Positions 47,055-54,746 of a stretch of 64,000 nt of DNA are shown here, piece after piece. Where the stretch lies: assembly GCA_002408185.1 (NCBI GenBank), contig DHQV01000023.1, forward strand, positions 38,881-102,880, in the 5' to 3' direction. Under the pieces are notes generated by a model that saw only the letters and a list, made by a program, of their open reading frames with translations, searched no databases and was not told the origin of the DNA. Numbering within the stretch: position 1 is the stretch's first letter; the number at the start of each line of letters is the position of its first letter. The position numbers and the translations under genes are program-made. Source of the DNA: Deltaproteobacteria bacterium UBA5329 (GTDB taxonomy: Bacteria > Desulfobacterota > Syntrophorhabdia > Syntrophorhabdales > Syntrophorhabdaceae).

Positions 47055-47270
47055 GTCTTTAATGTTCAACCCAAGGTTTCCTGACTTAAGGGAATGAAAG
47101 CCAGCGCGCCTTCCCATCGTGCATGCGGCACAAAAGTGGCCGGCCCTTTAAGGCCATGCGCTGCTTGAGATCCCATCACAGTTGCGGGACAGTGGAAGAT
47201 TTGCACTTCACTTCCCTTGCAGGCTGAACTGTAACGAGTATAGGGATTCTGTACCATAGAATTGTGATGA
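47055..47270 (-). promoter_or_regulatory. Cobalamin riboswitch
   Basis: Reading the minus strand, the leader holds the core motifs GAAGTGCAAATCTTCCACTG, CCCGCAACTGTGATGGG and AAGTCAGGAAACC (complement of 47075-47087) in the usual order and spacing. These are the B12-box elements of the AdoCbl riboswitch. It lies just before the btuB-like gene. The riboswitch should reduce expression of the downstream unit when adenosylcobalamin is plentiful. Confidence 0.92.
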
Positions 47271-47337
47271 AATCAAAACATTCCGTCCGGTATCTTCTGT
47301 GTTGATACATTTAAGGTGTTTTGATAAGGTATAGGCC

Positions 47338-47751
47338 ATGGACAGGTGCGAAGAGATCAAGCGGAAGTTCAACGAATGTAATGTCAGCGCCTTGCTGGGC
47401 ATAACCATCGATCACGTGGAAAAGGGCCTCGCGCGCGGCAGAATGGTCGTTAGACGGGACCATATCAATATCTTTGGCGGGATCCACGGGGGCATCCTGT
47501 TCGCTTTTGCCGATCAGGTCGGCGGCGCCTGCGGGAATAGCATGGATTACACGGCCCTGCTCGTGGAATCCATAGCCCGGTTCAAAAAGAGTGCGAGGGA
47601 AGGGGAGGTCTTGTACGCCGAGGCACGGCTCGTTCATTTGAGAAAAAAAGTAGATACGGTAGATATCACCGTGACCAACGGCAAGAACCAGGTCCTCGCG
47701 ATATTGAAGATGACGTCCTGTATAGTCGGGTATGCGGCAAAGACTCCTTAA
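47338..47751 (+). CDS. PaaI-type hotdog thioesterase
   Basis: A 137-residue hotdog-fold protein with the PaaI signature around residues 40-60 (NIFGGIHGGILFAFADQVGGACGN) and a following ARFKKSAREGEVLYAEARLV strand. It hydrolyses acyl-CoA thioesters, often aromatic or short-chain; the substrate here is unknown. It overlaps the next gene by 20 bases. Confidence 0.88.
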   Translation: MDRCEEIKRKFNECNVSALLGITIDHVEKGLARGRMVVRRDHINIFGGIHGGILFAFADQVGGACGNSMDYTALLVESIARFKKSAREGEVLYAEARLVHLRKKVDTVDITVTNGKNQVLAILKMTSCIVGYAAKTP

Positions 47752-48367
47752 CATATTCGATATACTTCTCGAAACATTCGGAGAGAGGCACTGGTGGCCG
47801 GGAGAAACACCGCTCGAGATCATTGTCGGGGCCGTGCTTACGCAGAGCACCTCATGGAAAAACGTCGAAAAGGCCATAGCCAACCTCAAGAATTCCGGGC
47901 TCATGGACATCGATCGATTGTATGAGGCCCCGGATGATGTTGTCGCTGAAAAGATCCGTTCATCTGGATATTATAATTTAAAAACAAAAAGATTGAAGAA
48001 TATAATTAAAGTTATACATGATGAATACGCTTCATCTATCGAACAACTAAAAGGAAAGGAATTATTTATGCTACGTGATAAACTCCTCGCCGTTAAGGGC
48101 ATCGGAGAAGAGACGGCAGACAGCATACTGCTTTATGCACTCGACAAACCCATCTTCGTCATAGACGCCTATACGAAACGCTTCCTTGCAAACCACGGAC
48201 TGTACGATGGAAAGTGCACGTACGTACAGGCCCAGGAATTCTTCATGTCCAACCTTCCGACCGATGTGTACCTCTTCAATGAATACCACGCATTAATCGT
48301 GGCGCTCGGCCAGAGCTCCTGCTTCAAGATCCCGAAATGCGAGGAATGCCAGCTGAAAGGGGCCTAG
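47732..48367 (+). CDS. MagIII-like DNA glycosylase (HhH-GPD)
   Basis: A 211-residue HhH-GPD base-excision enzyme resembling Helicobacter MagIII (COG2231): WWPGETPLEIIVGAVLTQSTSWKNV, the helix-hairpin-helix VKGIGEETADSILLYA, and catalytic Asp in FVIDAYTKR. MagIII-type enzymes remove 3-methyladenine. The C-terminus has three cysteines (CFKIPKCEEC) and stops five residues later, exactly where classical endonuclease III has its fourth cluster cysteine. The cluster is therefore probably incomplete or absent. Confidence 0.85.
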   Translation: MRQRLLNIFDILLETFGERHWWPGETPLEIIVGAVLTQSTSWKNVEKAIANLKNSGLMDIDRLYEAPDDVVAEKIRSSGYYNLKTKRLKNIIKVIHDEYASSIEQLKGKELFMLRDKLLAVKGIGEETADSILLYALDKPIFVIDAYTKRFLANHGLYDGKCTYVQAQEFFMSNLPTDVYLFNEYHALIVALGQSSCFKIPKCEECQLKGA

Positions 48368-48443
48368 AATTATTTCAGTAAGATCCTCATTCGTGTCCCT
48401 ATGCGATAGTTAGTTATTGAAGGGGGGGGTCAGATCCACATCC

Positions 48444-48690
48444 GCCGTCATCCCTGGCCGGGTAACCTGGGTGACGGGAGCCATGGTTTTGTTTTTATTA
48501 TTCTTGTCCGATTCCATACCTAGTAAAAAGATTTAAAAGAAAAACCTTGGATTTCGGCTCTTAAGAGGCTGTGTCGCAATTCGTTAATAGCGTCCAAAGC
48601 AGATATATTATAGGTACCGACTTAACACTCGCACCGTCATCCCAGTGATTGACACCGGGATTCAAGGTTTTGTTTTTTTATTTTAGCTTC
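48444..48690. repeat. Two diverged copies of a CGTCATCCC...GGTTTTGTTTTT intergenic repeat
   Basis: The 361-bp gene-free stretch 48368-48728 holds two related segments, about 48445-48500 and 48633-48684. Each has CCGTCATCCC, then a GGG-rich middle, then GGTTTTGTTTTT. They look like degenerate copies of a dispersed intergenic repeat. A G8 run lies just before at about 48422. No ORF or RNA gene is evident. Confidence 0.55.
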
Positions 48691-48728
48691 TGGGTTTCAG
48701 GGTATATGACGGGTTTGATGGCCAAAAA

Positions 48729-49769
48729 TTAAGCTGGTGTTACGACGACCTTTTCAGTGCCTGCATTTTTTTCTATCGTCCCGATCCGTTCTGCTGTCTC
48801 CCCGCCGGCATTCAGCGACTGTACGACAGCATCGGCTTCGGCATTTTCGACGATCAGAACAAATCCGGTTCCCATATTGAAGGTCTTACAGGCTTCGTTC
48901 AGATCCAGGTTGCCCGCCTCCATGAGAGCGTGGAACACCGGTGGGACTTTCGAAAGGTCGACGGGGAGGGTGAGGCCGAGCCCGTCCGGGATGATGCGTG
49001 AAATGTTTCCTGGAAGGCCGCCACCCGTTATATGGGCCATTCCCTTGACCGTGAATTTGTTGAGCACTTCCAGTACCGGTATCACGTAGATCCGCGTTGG
49101 CTTGAGAAGTTCTTCGTGCAATTTACCAGGTATCCCCGGAACTTCATCGTCGACGCGGTAGTTCTTTACATCGAAGAAAAGCTTTCTGACAAGGGAGTAC
49201 CCGTTGCTGTGAAGGCCGTTGGACGCAAGACCGACCACGGCATCCCCTTCGGATATTGTGGTGCCGTCAATGATGGCATCCTTCTCCACAACCCCGACCG
49301 CAAAACCGGCAAGGTCATACTCATCATCCTTGTAGAATGAAGGCATCTCTGCGGTTTCTCCGCCCACCAGCGCGCAGTCAGCCTGCATGCAACCGTCGCA
49401 AACGCCGCCCACAACAGCCGGATAGACCTTTTCATCAATTCTTCCGCAGGCATAATAATCAAGGAAGAAAAGGGGCTTTGCGCCCAAGGTCAGGATATCG
49501 TTGACGCTCATGCCGACGAGATCGATACCGACTGTATCATGTTTGCCGGCCATGAAGGCGATCTTGAGCTTTGTACCAACACCGTCCGTGGAACTGACAA
49601 GAACGGGGTTCTTGTACGATCTCGGCACCTCGGTGAGGGCGGCAAACCCGCCGATCATGCTGAGAACGTTGACGTTGTGGGTCGCTTTTATCCGGTCTTT
49701 GAGCGTGTCTATAAGGCGGTCTGCCTTGGCGATATCGACTCCGGAATCCTTGTACGTTATGGTTTTCAC
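48729..49769 (-). CDS. purM: Phosphoribosylformylglycinamidine cyclo-ligase (AIR synthetase)
   Basis: Fifth step of purine synthesis: ATP-dependent ring closure to aminoimidazole ribotide. The 346-residue product has YKDSGVDI at the start, SSTDGVGTKLKIA, GMSVNDILTLGAKPLFFLDY, and HITGGGLPGNISRI in the C-terminal domain. The start is GTG 49769 with no ribosome site; the promoter at 49778-49806 places the transcript start at or within a few bases of it. Confidence 0.95.
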   Translation of the reverse strand: MKTITYKDSGVDIAKADRLIDTLKDRIKATHNVNVLSMIGGFAALTEVPRSYKNPVLVSSTDGVGTKLKIAFMAGKHDTVGIDLVGMSVNDILTLGAKPLFFLDYYACGRIDEKVYPAVVGGVCDGCMQADCALVGGETAEMPSFYKDDEYDLAGFAVGVVEKDAIIDGTTISEGDAVVGLASNGLHSNGYSLVRKLFFDVKNYRVDDEVPGIPGKLHEELLKPTRIYVIPVLEVLNKFTVKGMAHITGGGLPGNISRIIPDGLGLTLPVDLSKVPPVFHALMEAGNLDLNEACKTFNMGTGFVLIVENAEADAVVQSLNAGGETAERIGTIEKNAGTEKVVVTPA

Positions 49770-49777
49770 AGTTTCTA

Positions 49778-49806
49778 ATGTAAAATCAATCCTGTTCGAT
49801 TGTCAA
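49778..49806 (-). promoter_or_regulatory. Promoter of purM, possibly leaderless
   Basis: Minus-strand TTGACA, a 17-base spacer and TTACAT. The -10 ends nine bases before the GTG start codon, so the predicted transcript has almost no 5' leader. Confidence 0.5.
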
Positions 49807-49882
49807 TCGAAATATCTCTTCATAAATGATCTGTTCCGAAAATGCCGGATGGAGCGGCAGCCCTTACAGTGAAGCCTTATCG

Positions 49883-50167
49883 TTAAATCATCCGGGCGAT
49901 AAAATCTTCAACCGGTATTGCCGGCAGGGTTATGATGTGGACCGTACCCCGTGAGCCAAGTTCAATCGACAGCTTTGCAATTGCTTCATTATTGGGTGCT
50001 TCGAGAATATTCAAAAAATCATATTCGCCAAGGAGAGCGTACTGGGCCAACACCTTTGCGCCCATGCTCTCGATCTCCCTGTTGACCTCTTCGATCCTTT
50101 CGGGATGTTTTTTGATTGTTTTGCGGCCCTCATCTGTCAGTGTGCTGAGCATAATATAGATTGGCAT
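49883..50167 (-). CDS. GYD-domain protein (copy 2)
   Basis: A 94-residue paralogue of the protein at 21400-21684. The two are colinear over the full length and share MPIYI, EGRKTIK, HPERI, MGAKVLAQYA, LGxYDF and EAPxNE. Function is unknown. GGGGG before the ATG sets the start. It is divergent from the por operon, with 276 bp between. Confidence 0.87.
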   Translation of the reverse strand: MPIYIMLSTLTDEGRKTIKKHPERIEEVNREIESMGAKVLAQYALLGEYDFLNILEAPNNEAIAKLSIELGSRGTVHIITLPAIPVEDFIARMI

Positions 50168-50185
50168 ACAACGAACCCCCAGAAT

Positions 50186-50229
50186 TTGTAATATACATAT
50201 AGATTGTAATATACTCTGTGCTTTGTCAA
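50186..50229 (-). promoter_or_regulatory. Promoter with direct-repeat operator for GYD copy 2
   Basis: Minus-strand TTGACA (complement of 50224-50229) and TACAAT are 15 bases apart. Two exact TTGTAATATAC copies on the plus strand (50186-50196 and 50204-50214) overlap the -10 and start region, 18 bases apart, as a repressor site might. Confidence 0.45.
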
Positions 50230-50304
50230 TATTAAATGTGCAGGATGGCCGGTGGGGAAGGTTGACAAGTGACCCTTTTCACAATGTAGCGTGAAAACAT
50301 GATA

Positions 50305-50378
50305 TTGATTGAGAATATGAAATGTGCTAATATCTACCACTTCGCGTATCGGCGACATTATATGAACTATTTTGTTCA
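50305..50378 (+). promoter_or_regulatory. Candidate por operon promoter with downstream dyad
   Basis: TTGATT (50305-50310), 17 bases and TAATAT (50328-50333) are followed by TGAAC-N6-GTTCA at 50363-50378, about 30 bases beyond the -10. The dyad could be a roadblock operator for a repressor. Confidence 0.4.
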
Positions 50379-50443
50379 CTATTTCACATATGAATCACTG
50401 AAACAAAGAAAACAAAAGATCTTATTCTTTTAAAGGGGGATCT

Positions 50444-50737
50444 ATGGCGAAACCTATGGATCAATACAAATGGCATGAACTGACGGTAGGGTGCGTTATT
50501 GAAGAGGTCGGCAACGCCATGGAGTACAAGACAGGCGACTGGCGGTCCTCAAAACCCGTCTGGAACCGGGAAAAATGCACGAAATGCGGACTTTGCTGGC
50601 TTTTCTGTCCCGACGCAGCCATTCACCAGAGCGATGAAGGCTATTATTATGCGGACCTGGATTATTGCAAAGGTTGCGGGATTTGCGCAAGAGAATGCAA
50701 ACCAGGTGCAATTACAATGGTGGAGGAGGAAAGATGA
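50444..50737 (+). CDS. porD: 2-oxoacid:ferredoxin oxidoreductase delta subunit
   Basis: A 97-residue ferredoxin-like subunit with two [4Fe-4S] clusters (CTKCGLCWLFC and CKGCGICAREC) and the typical N-terminal basic segment. It relays electrons from the TPP catalytic subunits to ferredoxin. GGGGGA precedes the ATG. Its stop overlaps porA by four bases. Confidence 0.92.
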   Translation: MAKPMDQYKWHELTVGCVIEEVGNAMEYKTGDWRSSKPVWNREKCTKCGLCWLFCPDAAIHQSDEGYYYADLDYCKGCGICARECKPGAITMVEEER

Positions 50738-51915
50738 GCGCAGACAAAGGTATGGAAGTATCCATAGCGGCATCGGTCGCAGCCAAGCTGGCACGAGTCG
50801 AAGCGGTTGCCGCTTACCCCATCACTCCCCAGACCCATATCGTCGAACATTTGGCTGAGATCGTGGCGAACGGGGAATTAGACGCCGCTTATATTAACGT
50901 TGAATCCGAGCATTCCGCGATGTCGGCATGTGTGGGGGCCTCGGCGACGGGGGCCCGTACATTCACATCGACAAGCGCCCAGGGAATGGAACTCATGCAC
51001 GAGATACTCTTTATCGCATCCGGCATGAGGCTCCCCATTGTCATGGCCTCCGTCAACAGGGCCCTGTCATCACCGCTTTCCATCTGGGGCGACCATTCGG
51101 ACGTCATGGCCGCCAGGGATACCGGATGGATTATGCTTTTTACCGAGAACGGCCAGGAGGTTGTCGACTCCATTATCATGGCATTCAAAATCGCGGAAGA
51201 CAGAAGGGTCCTTTTGCCGGCGATGGTGAACCTCGATGGCTTTTCCTTGAGCCACGTTATCGAGCCCATTCAGTTTCCCTCGCAGGAAGACGTCGACCGC
51301 TTCCTTCCCCCGTATGCTCCCCTGTATACGCTGCATCCGGACAAGCCCGTGACTATGGGCGCCTACGCGATGCCCGAACTCTATACCGAGGCAAAATACA
51401 GCCAGGAAATAGCGATCAGGAACTCGAAGGCGGTCATCAAGGAAGTGATGGAACAGTTCTCTAAGGATTTCGGAAGAAAATACAACATCGTAGAGACATA
51501 TAATATAGAGAAGGCCGATACGGTCTTTATGGCGCTCGGCTCGATAAATGAGAATATCAAGACCGCAATAGACCTTCTCAAAGATAATGGAAAAGAACTG
51601 GGTCTCGTCGCTCCGCGACTTTTCCGGCCGTTCCCGGCTGATGAACTCGTTGAGGTCCTGAAAACGAAAAAGAAACTTGCGGTTTTCGAACGTGTGATGC
51701 CGGGCGGGGCAATGAACGGCCCCCTGTACAACGAGATAGCGAGCATGGTCGTACAGAACGGGCTTGATCTCCAGCTCGAGAATTACATATTCGGGCTCGG
51801 CGGAAGAGATGTCGAACCGGAGGAACTGATAGACGTATTCGAACAGATCAGTACTTCTGCAAAAATAACTCACGCTGACAACAAGAATTATGGCGTAATA
51901 GGGGTGAGATCATGA
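50734..51915 (+). CDS. porA: 2-oxoacid:ferredoxin oxidoreductase alpha subunit
   Basis: A 393-residue subunit that begins KGMEVSIAASVAAKLARVEAVAAYPITPQTHIVE, the pyrimidine-binding part of the TPP site. SEHSAMSACVGASATGARTFTSTSAQGM, a motif shared by PorA proteins, follows. The C-terminal third is the domain containing APRLFRPFPADEL. The substrate is probably pyruvate, but related oxoacid enzymes look alike. ATG 50734 follows GGAGGAAAG. It overlaps porB by four bases. Confidence 0.93.
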   Translation: MSADKGMEVSIAASVAAKLARVEAVAAYPITPQTHIVEHLAEIVANGELDAAYINVESEHSAMSACVGASATGARTFTSTSAQGMELMHEILFIASGMRLPIVMASVNRALSSPLSIWGDHSDVMAARDTGWIMLFTENGQEVVDSIIMAFKIAEDRRVLLPAMVNLDGFSLSHVIEPIQFPSQEDVDRFLPPYAPLYTLHPDKPVTMGAYAMPELYTEAKYSQEIAIRNSKAVIKEVMEQFSKDFGRKYNIVETYNIEKADTVFMALGSINENIKTAIDLLKDNGKELGLVAPRLFRPFPADELVEVLKTKKKLAVFERVMPGGAMNGPLYNEIASMVVQNGLDLQLENYIFGLGGRDVEPEELIDVFEQISTSAKITHADNKNYGVIGVRS

Positions 51916-52838
51916 GAATGAAAAGCCTTGAGAGATATACAGACACTCCCGATTTTGAATACGCGACCTCAGGTCACAGGGCCTGCCAGGGCTGTGCCGA
52001 GATACTGGCCTTACGGCTTGGCCTGAAAGTATTCGGCAAAGACTCGATCATTGCGATGGCTACGGGTTGTATGGAGATCATCTCCACTCCTTTGCCAACC
52101 ACGTCATGGCGGCTTCCCTGGATACACGTTGCCTTCGAGAATGCGGCAGCGGTCGCATCCGGTATCGAGGCCGGAATAAAGATCCAGATGGAGAAAGGCA
52201 AGATAGCGAAGAAAGACATAAGTGTCATTGCGATCGCCGGTGACGGCGGCACGAGCGACATCGGCCTCCAGGCGCTCTCCGGCGCAATGGAAAGAGGGCA
52301 TGACTTTACCTATATCTGTGTGGACAATGAAGCATATATGAACACCGGCATTCAGCGTTCATCGTCGACGCCGTTTGGCGCAATGACGACGACAAGTCCT
52401 CCGGGAAAGAAGAGTTTCGGTCAGAAAACGCAGAAGAAAAATATGCCCAAGATAGCGGTAGCCCATAATATTCCGTACGTTGCTACCGCATGCCCGTCAT
52501 ATCCGTTCGATTTCCTTGCCAAGATCAAAAAGGCGAAGGAAGCGAAGGGCCCCGCATACATCCATGTCCTGTCGGTCTGCCCGACAGGATGGCGGATCCC
52601 TTCGGACCAGGCTATCCATTATGGCAGGCTGGCGGTGCGAACGGGCGTATTCCCCCTCTATGAAGTGGAAAACGGACATTACAGGATAACATACAGCCCG
52701 GAACCATTGCGGCCGGTGACCGAATATATAAAAGGGCAGGGCAGGTTCCGCCATTTGACGGACGATCTGATCGCCCAGATACAGGACCAGGTCAATCATG
52801 ACTGGCAGGAGCTGAAAAACTACAGCGAGATGAAATGA
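51912..52838 (+). CDS. porB: 2-oxoacid:ferredoxin oxidoreductase beta subunit
   Basis: A 308-residue subunit that holds TPP diphosphate and the proximal [4Fe-4S] cluster. Cysteines are at CQGC, ATGCME and SVCPTG. The TPP motif is GDGGTSDIGLQAL, followed by NEAYMNTGIQ. With PorA it oxidises a 2-oxoacid to acyl-CoA and CO2, reducing ferredoxin. No gamma subunit is found in this cluster. A terminator follows. Confidence 0.93.
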   Translation: MRMKSLERYTDTPDFEYATSGHRACQGCAEILALRLGLKVFGKDSIIAMATGCMEIISTPLPTTSWRLPWIHVAFENAAAVASGIEAGIKIQMEKGKIAKKDISVIAIAGDGGTSDIGLQALSGAMERGHDFTYICVDNEAYMNTGIQRSSSTPFGAMTTTSPPGKKSFGQKTQKKNMPKIAVAHNIPYVATACPSYPFDFLAKIKKAKEAKGPAYIHVLSVCPTGWRIPSDQAIHYGRLAVRTGVFPLYEVENGHYRITYSPEPLRPVTEYIKGQGRFRHLTDDLIAQIQDQVNHDWQELKNYSEMK

Positions 52839-52856
52839 TCCGGCGATGAGCATACG

Positions 52857-52889
52857 ACGCGCCCGCGGATCACACGGGCGCGTTTTTTT
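52857..52889 (+). terminator. Intrinsic terminator after porB
   Basis: ACGCGCCCG and CGGGCGCGT form a 9-bp GC stem with a nine-base loop, followed by seven Ts. Confidence 0.9.
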
Positions 52890-52903
52890 CTGAGAAAAAA
52901 TAC

Positions 52904-52931
52904 TTGAATTATGAGTCGGAATATATACAAT
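52904..52931 (+). promoter_or_regulatory. Promoter for rodZ
   Basis: TTGAAT, a 16-base spacer and TACAAT lie about 70 bases before the rodZ start. Confidence 0.5.
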
Positions 52932-53002
52932 ATTCTTAACCGGATTCCATTGTTAGCAGTTTTCTTGAAGAATTTGGGCCATAAACGATCGGGGGGATGT
53001 TT

Positions 53003-53755
53003 ATGCAATCAAATTTCCAAAAAATAGGCAATCTTCTTCGCGAAAAGAGACTGGAAAAAGGGCTCAGCATCGTTGAGATCTCAGATATTCTCTGCATCCG
53101 AAAATCTTTGGTCCAAGCACTGGAAGAAGGCAATACGGCAATCCTTCCCCATGAAGTATACATTAGAGGTTACCTTAAGAAATATGCACATATCCTTGAT
53201 ATCAATGAAGAAACACTTGGTCTCGAGCCACGGGTAGAGGAAGAGGGAGCCGTTCAGCCCGAAACGGTTGTTGCCAGACCCATGCTACATGGTCCCCGGC
53301 ATATCGCCCGAAGGGCCATGGTGATCCCGCTTGTTTTTGTGCTGATAATAGCATTTTTTGTATTGAATCAGATATACAAGGAAAGGTCCGCTTCTCGGTC
53401 GACGTCCGAACAGGTCACGCAGTCGACAAAACCGGCCACGGTAAACGTCAGGGAAACGCCTTCGACAACCGCTGTGCACCAACCGGGAGCCGTGGAACAG
53501 ACCCAGACATTGACCGTTTCAGATGTCAAAAAGCTCATGATCACGTGTAATGAGAGGACTTGGGTGAGTGTCGTCATTGACGATAACGAGAAAAAAGAAT
53601 TTATGCTGAATCCCGAAGAAATGGTCGTGCTTAACGCCCGGGACAATTTCGATCTCCTGATCGGGAATGCTGGCGGTGTAAAACTGAACTTGAACGGCAA
53701 GGAAGTGGAGTTCACCGGAAAAAGCGGCGAAGTAAAACGGGTTAAGGTCTCCTGA
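53003..53755 (+). CDS. rodZ: RodZ-like helix-turn-helix membrane protein
   Basis: A 250-residue single-pass protein. Residues about 5-70 are an HTH_25 domain (GNLLREKRLEKGLSIVEIS, HEVYIRGYLKKYA), a transmembrane helix is at 105-124, and a Thr/Pro-rich linker leads to a DUF4115 domain (about 175-250). RodZ links MreB to the cell-wall elongation machinery and maintains rod shape. ATG 53003 has better ribosome-site spacing (GGGGG) than the ATG six bases upstream. Confidence 0.9.
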   Translation: MQSNFQKIGNLLREKRLEKGLSIVEISDILCIRKSLVQALEEGNTAILPHEVYIRGYLKKYAHILDINEETLGLEPRVEEEGAVQPETVVARPMLHGPRHIARRAMVIPLVFVLIIAFFVLNQIYKERSASRSTSEQVTQSTKPATVNVRETPSTTAVHQPGAVEQTQTLTVSDVKKLMITCNERTWVSVVIDDNEKKEFMLNPEEMVVLNARDNFDLLIGNAGGVKLNLNGKEVEFTGKSGEVKRVKVS

Positions 53756-53772
53756 AAAAATAAATACACGGC

Positions 53773-53792
53773 AAAAAGGGTGAAGATACCCT
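53773..53792 (-). terminator. Weak intrinsic terminator for yebC
   Basis: On the minus strand a 5-bp AGGGT/ACCCT stem is followed by TTTTT between the convergent yebC and rodZ genes. Confidence 0.4.
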
Positions 53793-53798
53793 GATCAA

Positions 53799-54551
53799 TT
53801 ACCCGGCCAATCGTTCCATTTCGGCCGCATCAATATCGAAGTTCGCATACACCTTCTGAACATCGTCGGAATCTTCAAGTGCTTCCATCAATTTAAGCAT
53901 GGTTTCCGCATTTTTTCCCTCGAGTTTAACGTAATTCTGCGGAACCATACTTATCTCCGCGACTATATGGGGGATCTTGTTCTCTTCGAAGACCTTTTTC
54001 AACGCTTCGAAGTTTTGGATGTCGGTGTAGACCTCGATCTCACTTTCATCTTCATTGATATCTTCCGCGCCTGCCTCAAGGGCAAGCTCCATGATCTTGT
54101 CGCTGTCGACAGCCTGTTTGTCAAAAGACATGAAACCCTTTTTACTGAACAACCAAGAAACGCAACCCGCCTCTCCGAGATTGCCGTTGAGCCGTGAAAG
54201 TATATGCCGCACCTCGGCGGTTGTACGCTTTTTGTTGTCGGTCAGGACCTCGATAAGGATGGCAACGCCGCCGGGCCCGTATCCTTCGTAGCTATATTCT
54301 TCGTAGGCCTCGGCGCCGTCGAGCGTACCGGTACCTTTCTTAATTGCCCGCTCGATATTGTCTTTCGGCATATTTTCGGATTTGGCACTCTCAATTGCCA
54401 TACGAAGTCGTGAATTCGCATTAGGGTCGGCCCCACCTATGCGGGCGGCCGTGGTGATCTCTCGGATCAACTTTGTAAAAATCTTTCCACGCTTGGCATC
54501 AGCCGCGCCTTTTTTGTGTTTAATGGAACTCCATTTGCTGTGTCCTGACAT
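53799..54551 (-). CDS. yebC: YebC/PmpR-family protein
   Basis: A 250-residue protein with the family start [23 protein letters not shown], central [26 protein letters not shown] segment and a C-terminal acidic region. YebC proteins act as transcriptional regulators or, as reported more recently, ease ribosome stalling at polyproline. The second role is notable next to the 22-proline lipoprotein gene in this window. Start 54551 follows a GGGGGC purine tract. Confidence 0.93.
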   Translation of the reverse strand: MSGHSKWSSIKHKKGAADAKRGKIFTKLIREITTAARIGGADPNANSRLRMAIESAKSENMPKDNIERAIKKGTGTLDGAEAYEEYSYEGYGPGGVAILIEVLTDNKKRTTAEVRHILSRLNGNLGEAGCVSWLFSKKGFMSFDKQAVDSDKIMELALEAGAEDINEDESEIEVYTDIQNFEALKKVFEENKIPHIVAEISMVPQNYVKLEGKNAETMLKLMEALEDSDDVQKVYANFDIDAAEMERLAG

Positions 54552-54572
54552 TGTGCCCCCGGAGGATAGGAA

Positions 54573-54649
54573 TGGTGGGCGATATTGGATTCGAACCAAC
54601 GACCTCTGGTATGTGAGACCAGCGCTCTAACCATCTGAGCTAATCGCCC
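54573..54649 (-). tRNA. tRNA-Val (anticodon CAC)
   Basis: On the minus strand GGGCGAT pairs with ATCGCCC, the anticodon loop CTCACAT carries CAC, and the T arm is regular. The 3' CCA is encoded (54573-54575). It is 21 bases upstream of yebC. Confidence 0.94.
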
Positions 54650-54746
54650 GTGCGTTTCTTTTTATTACATTATTGTCAAAAAGTCAACCCAAGACAGGTA
54701 GGATTTCTATTCTCATTTGACCCGAGAAAGTATATCATTTGAGATT

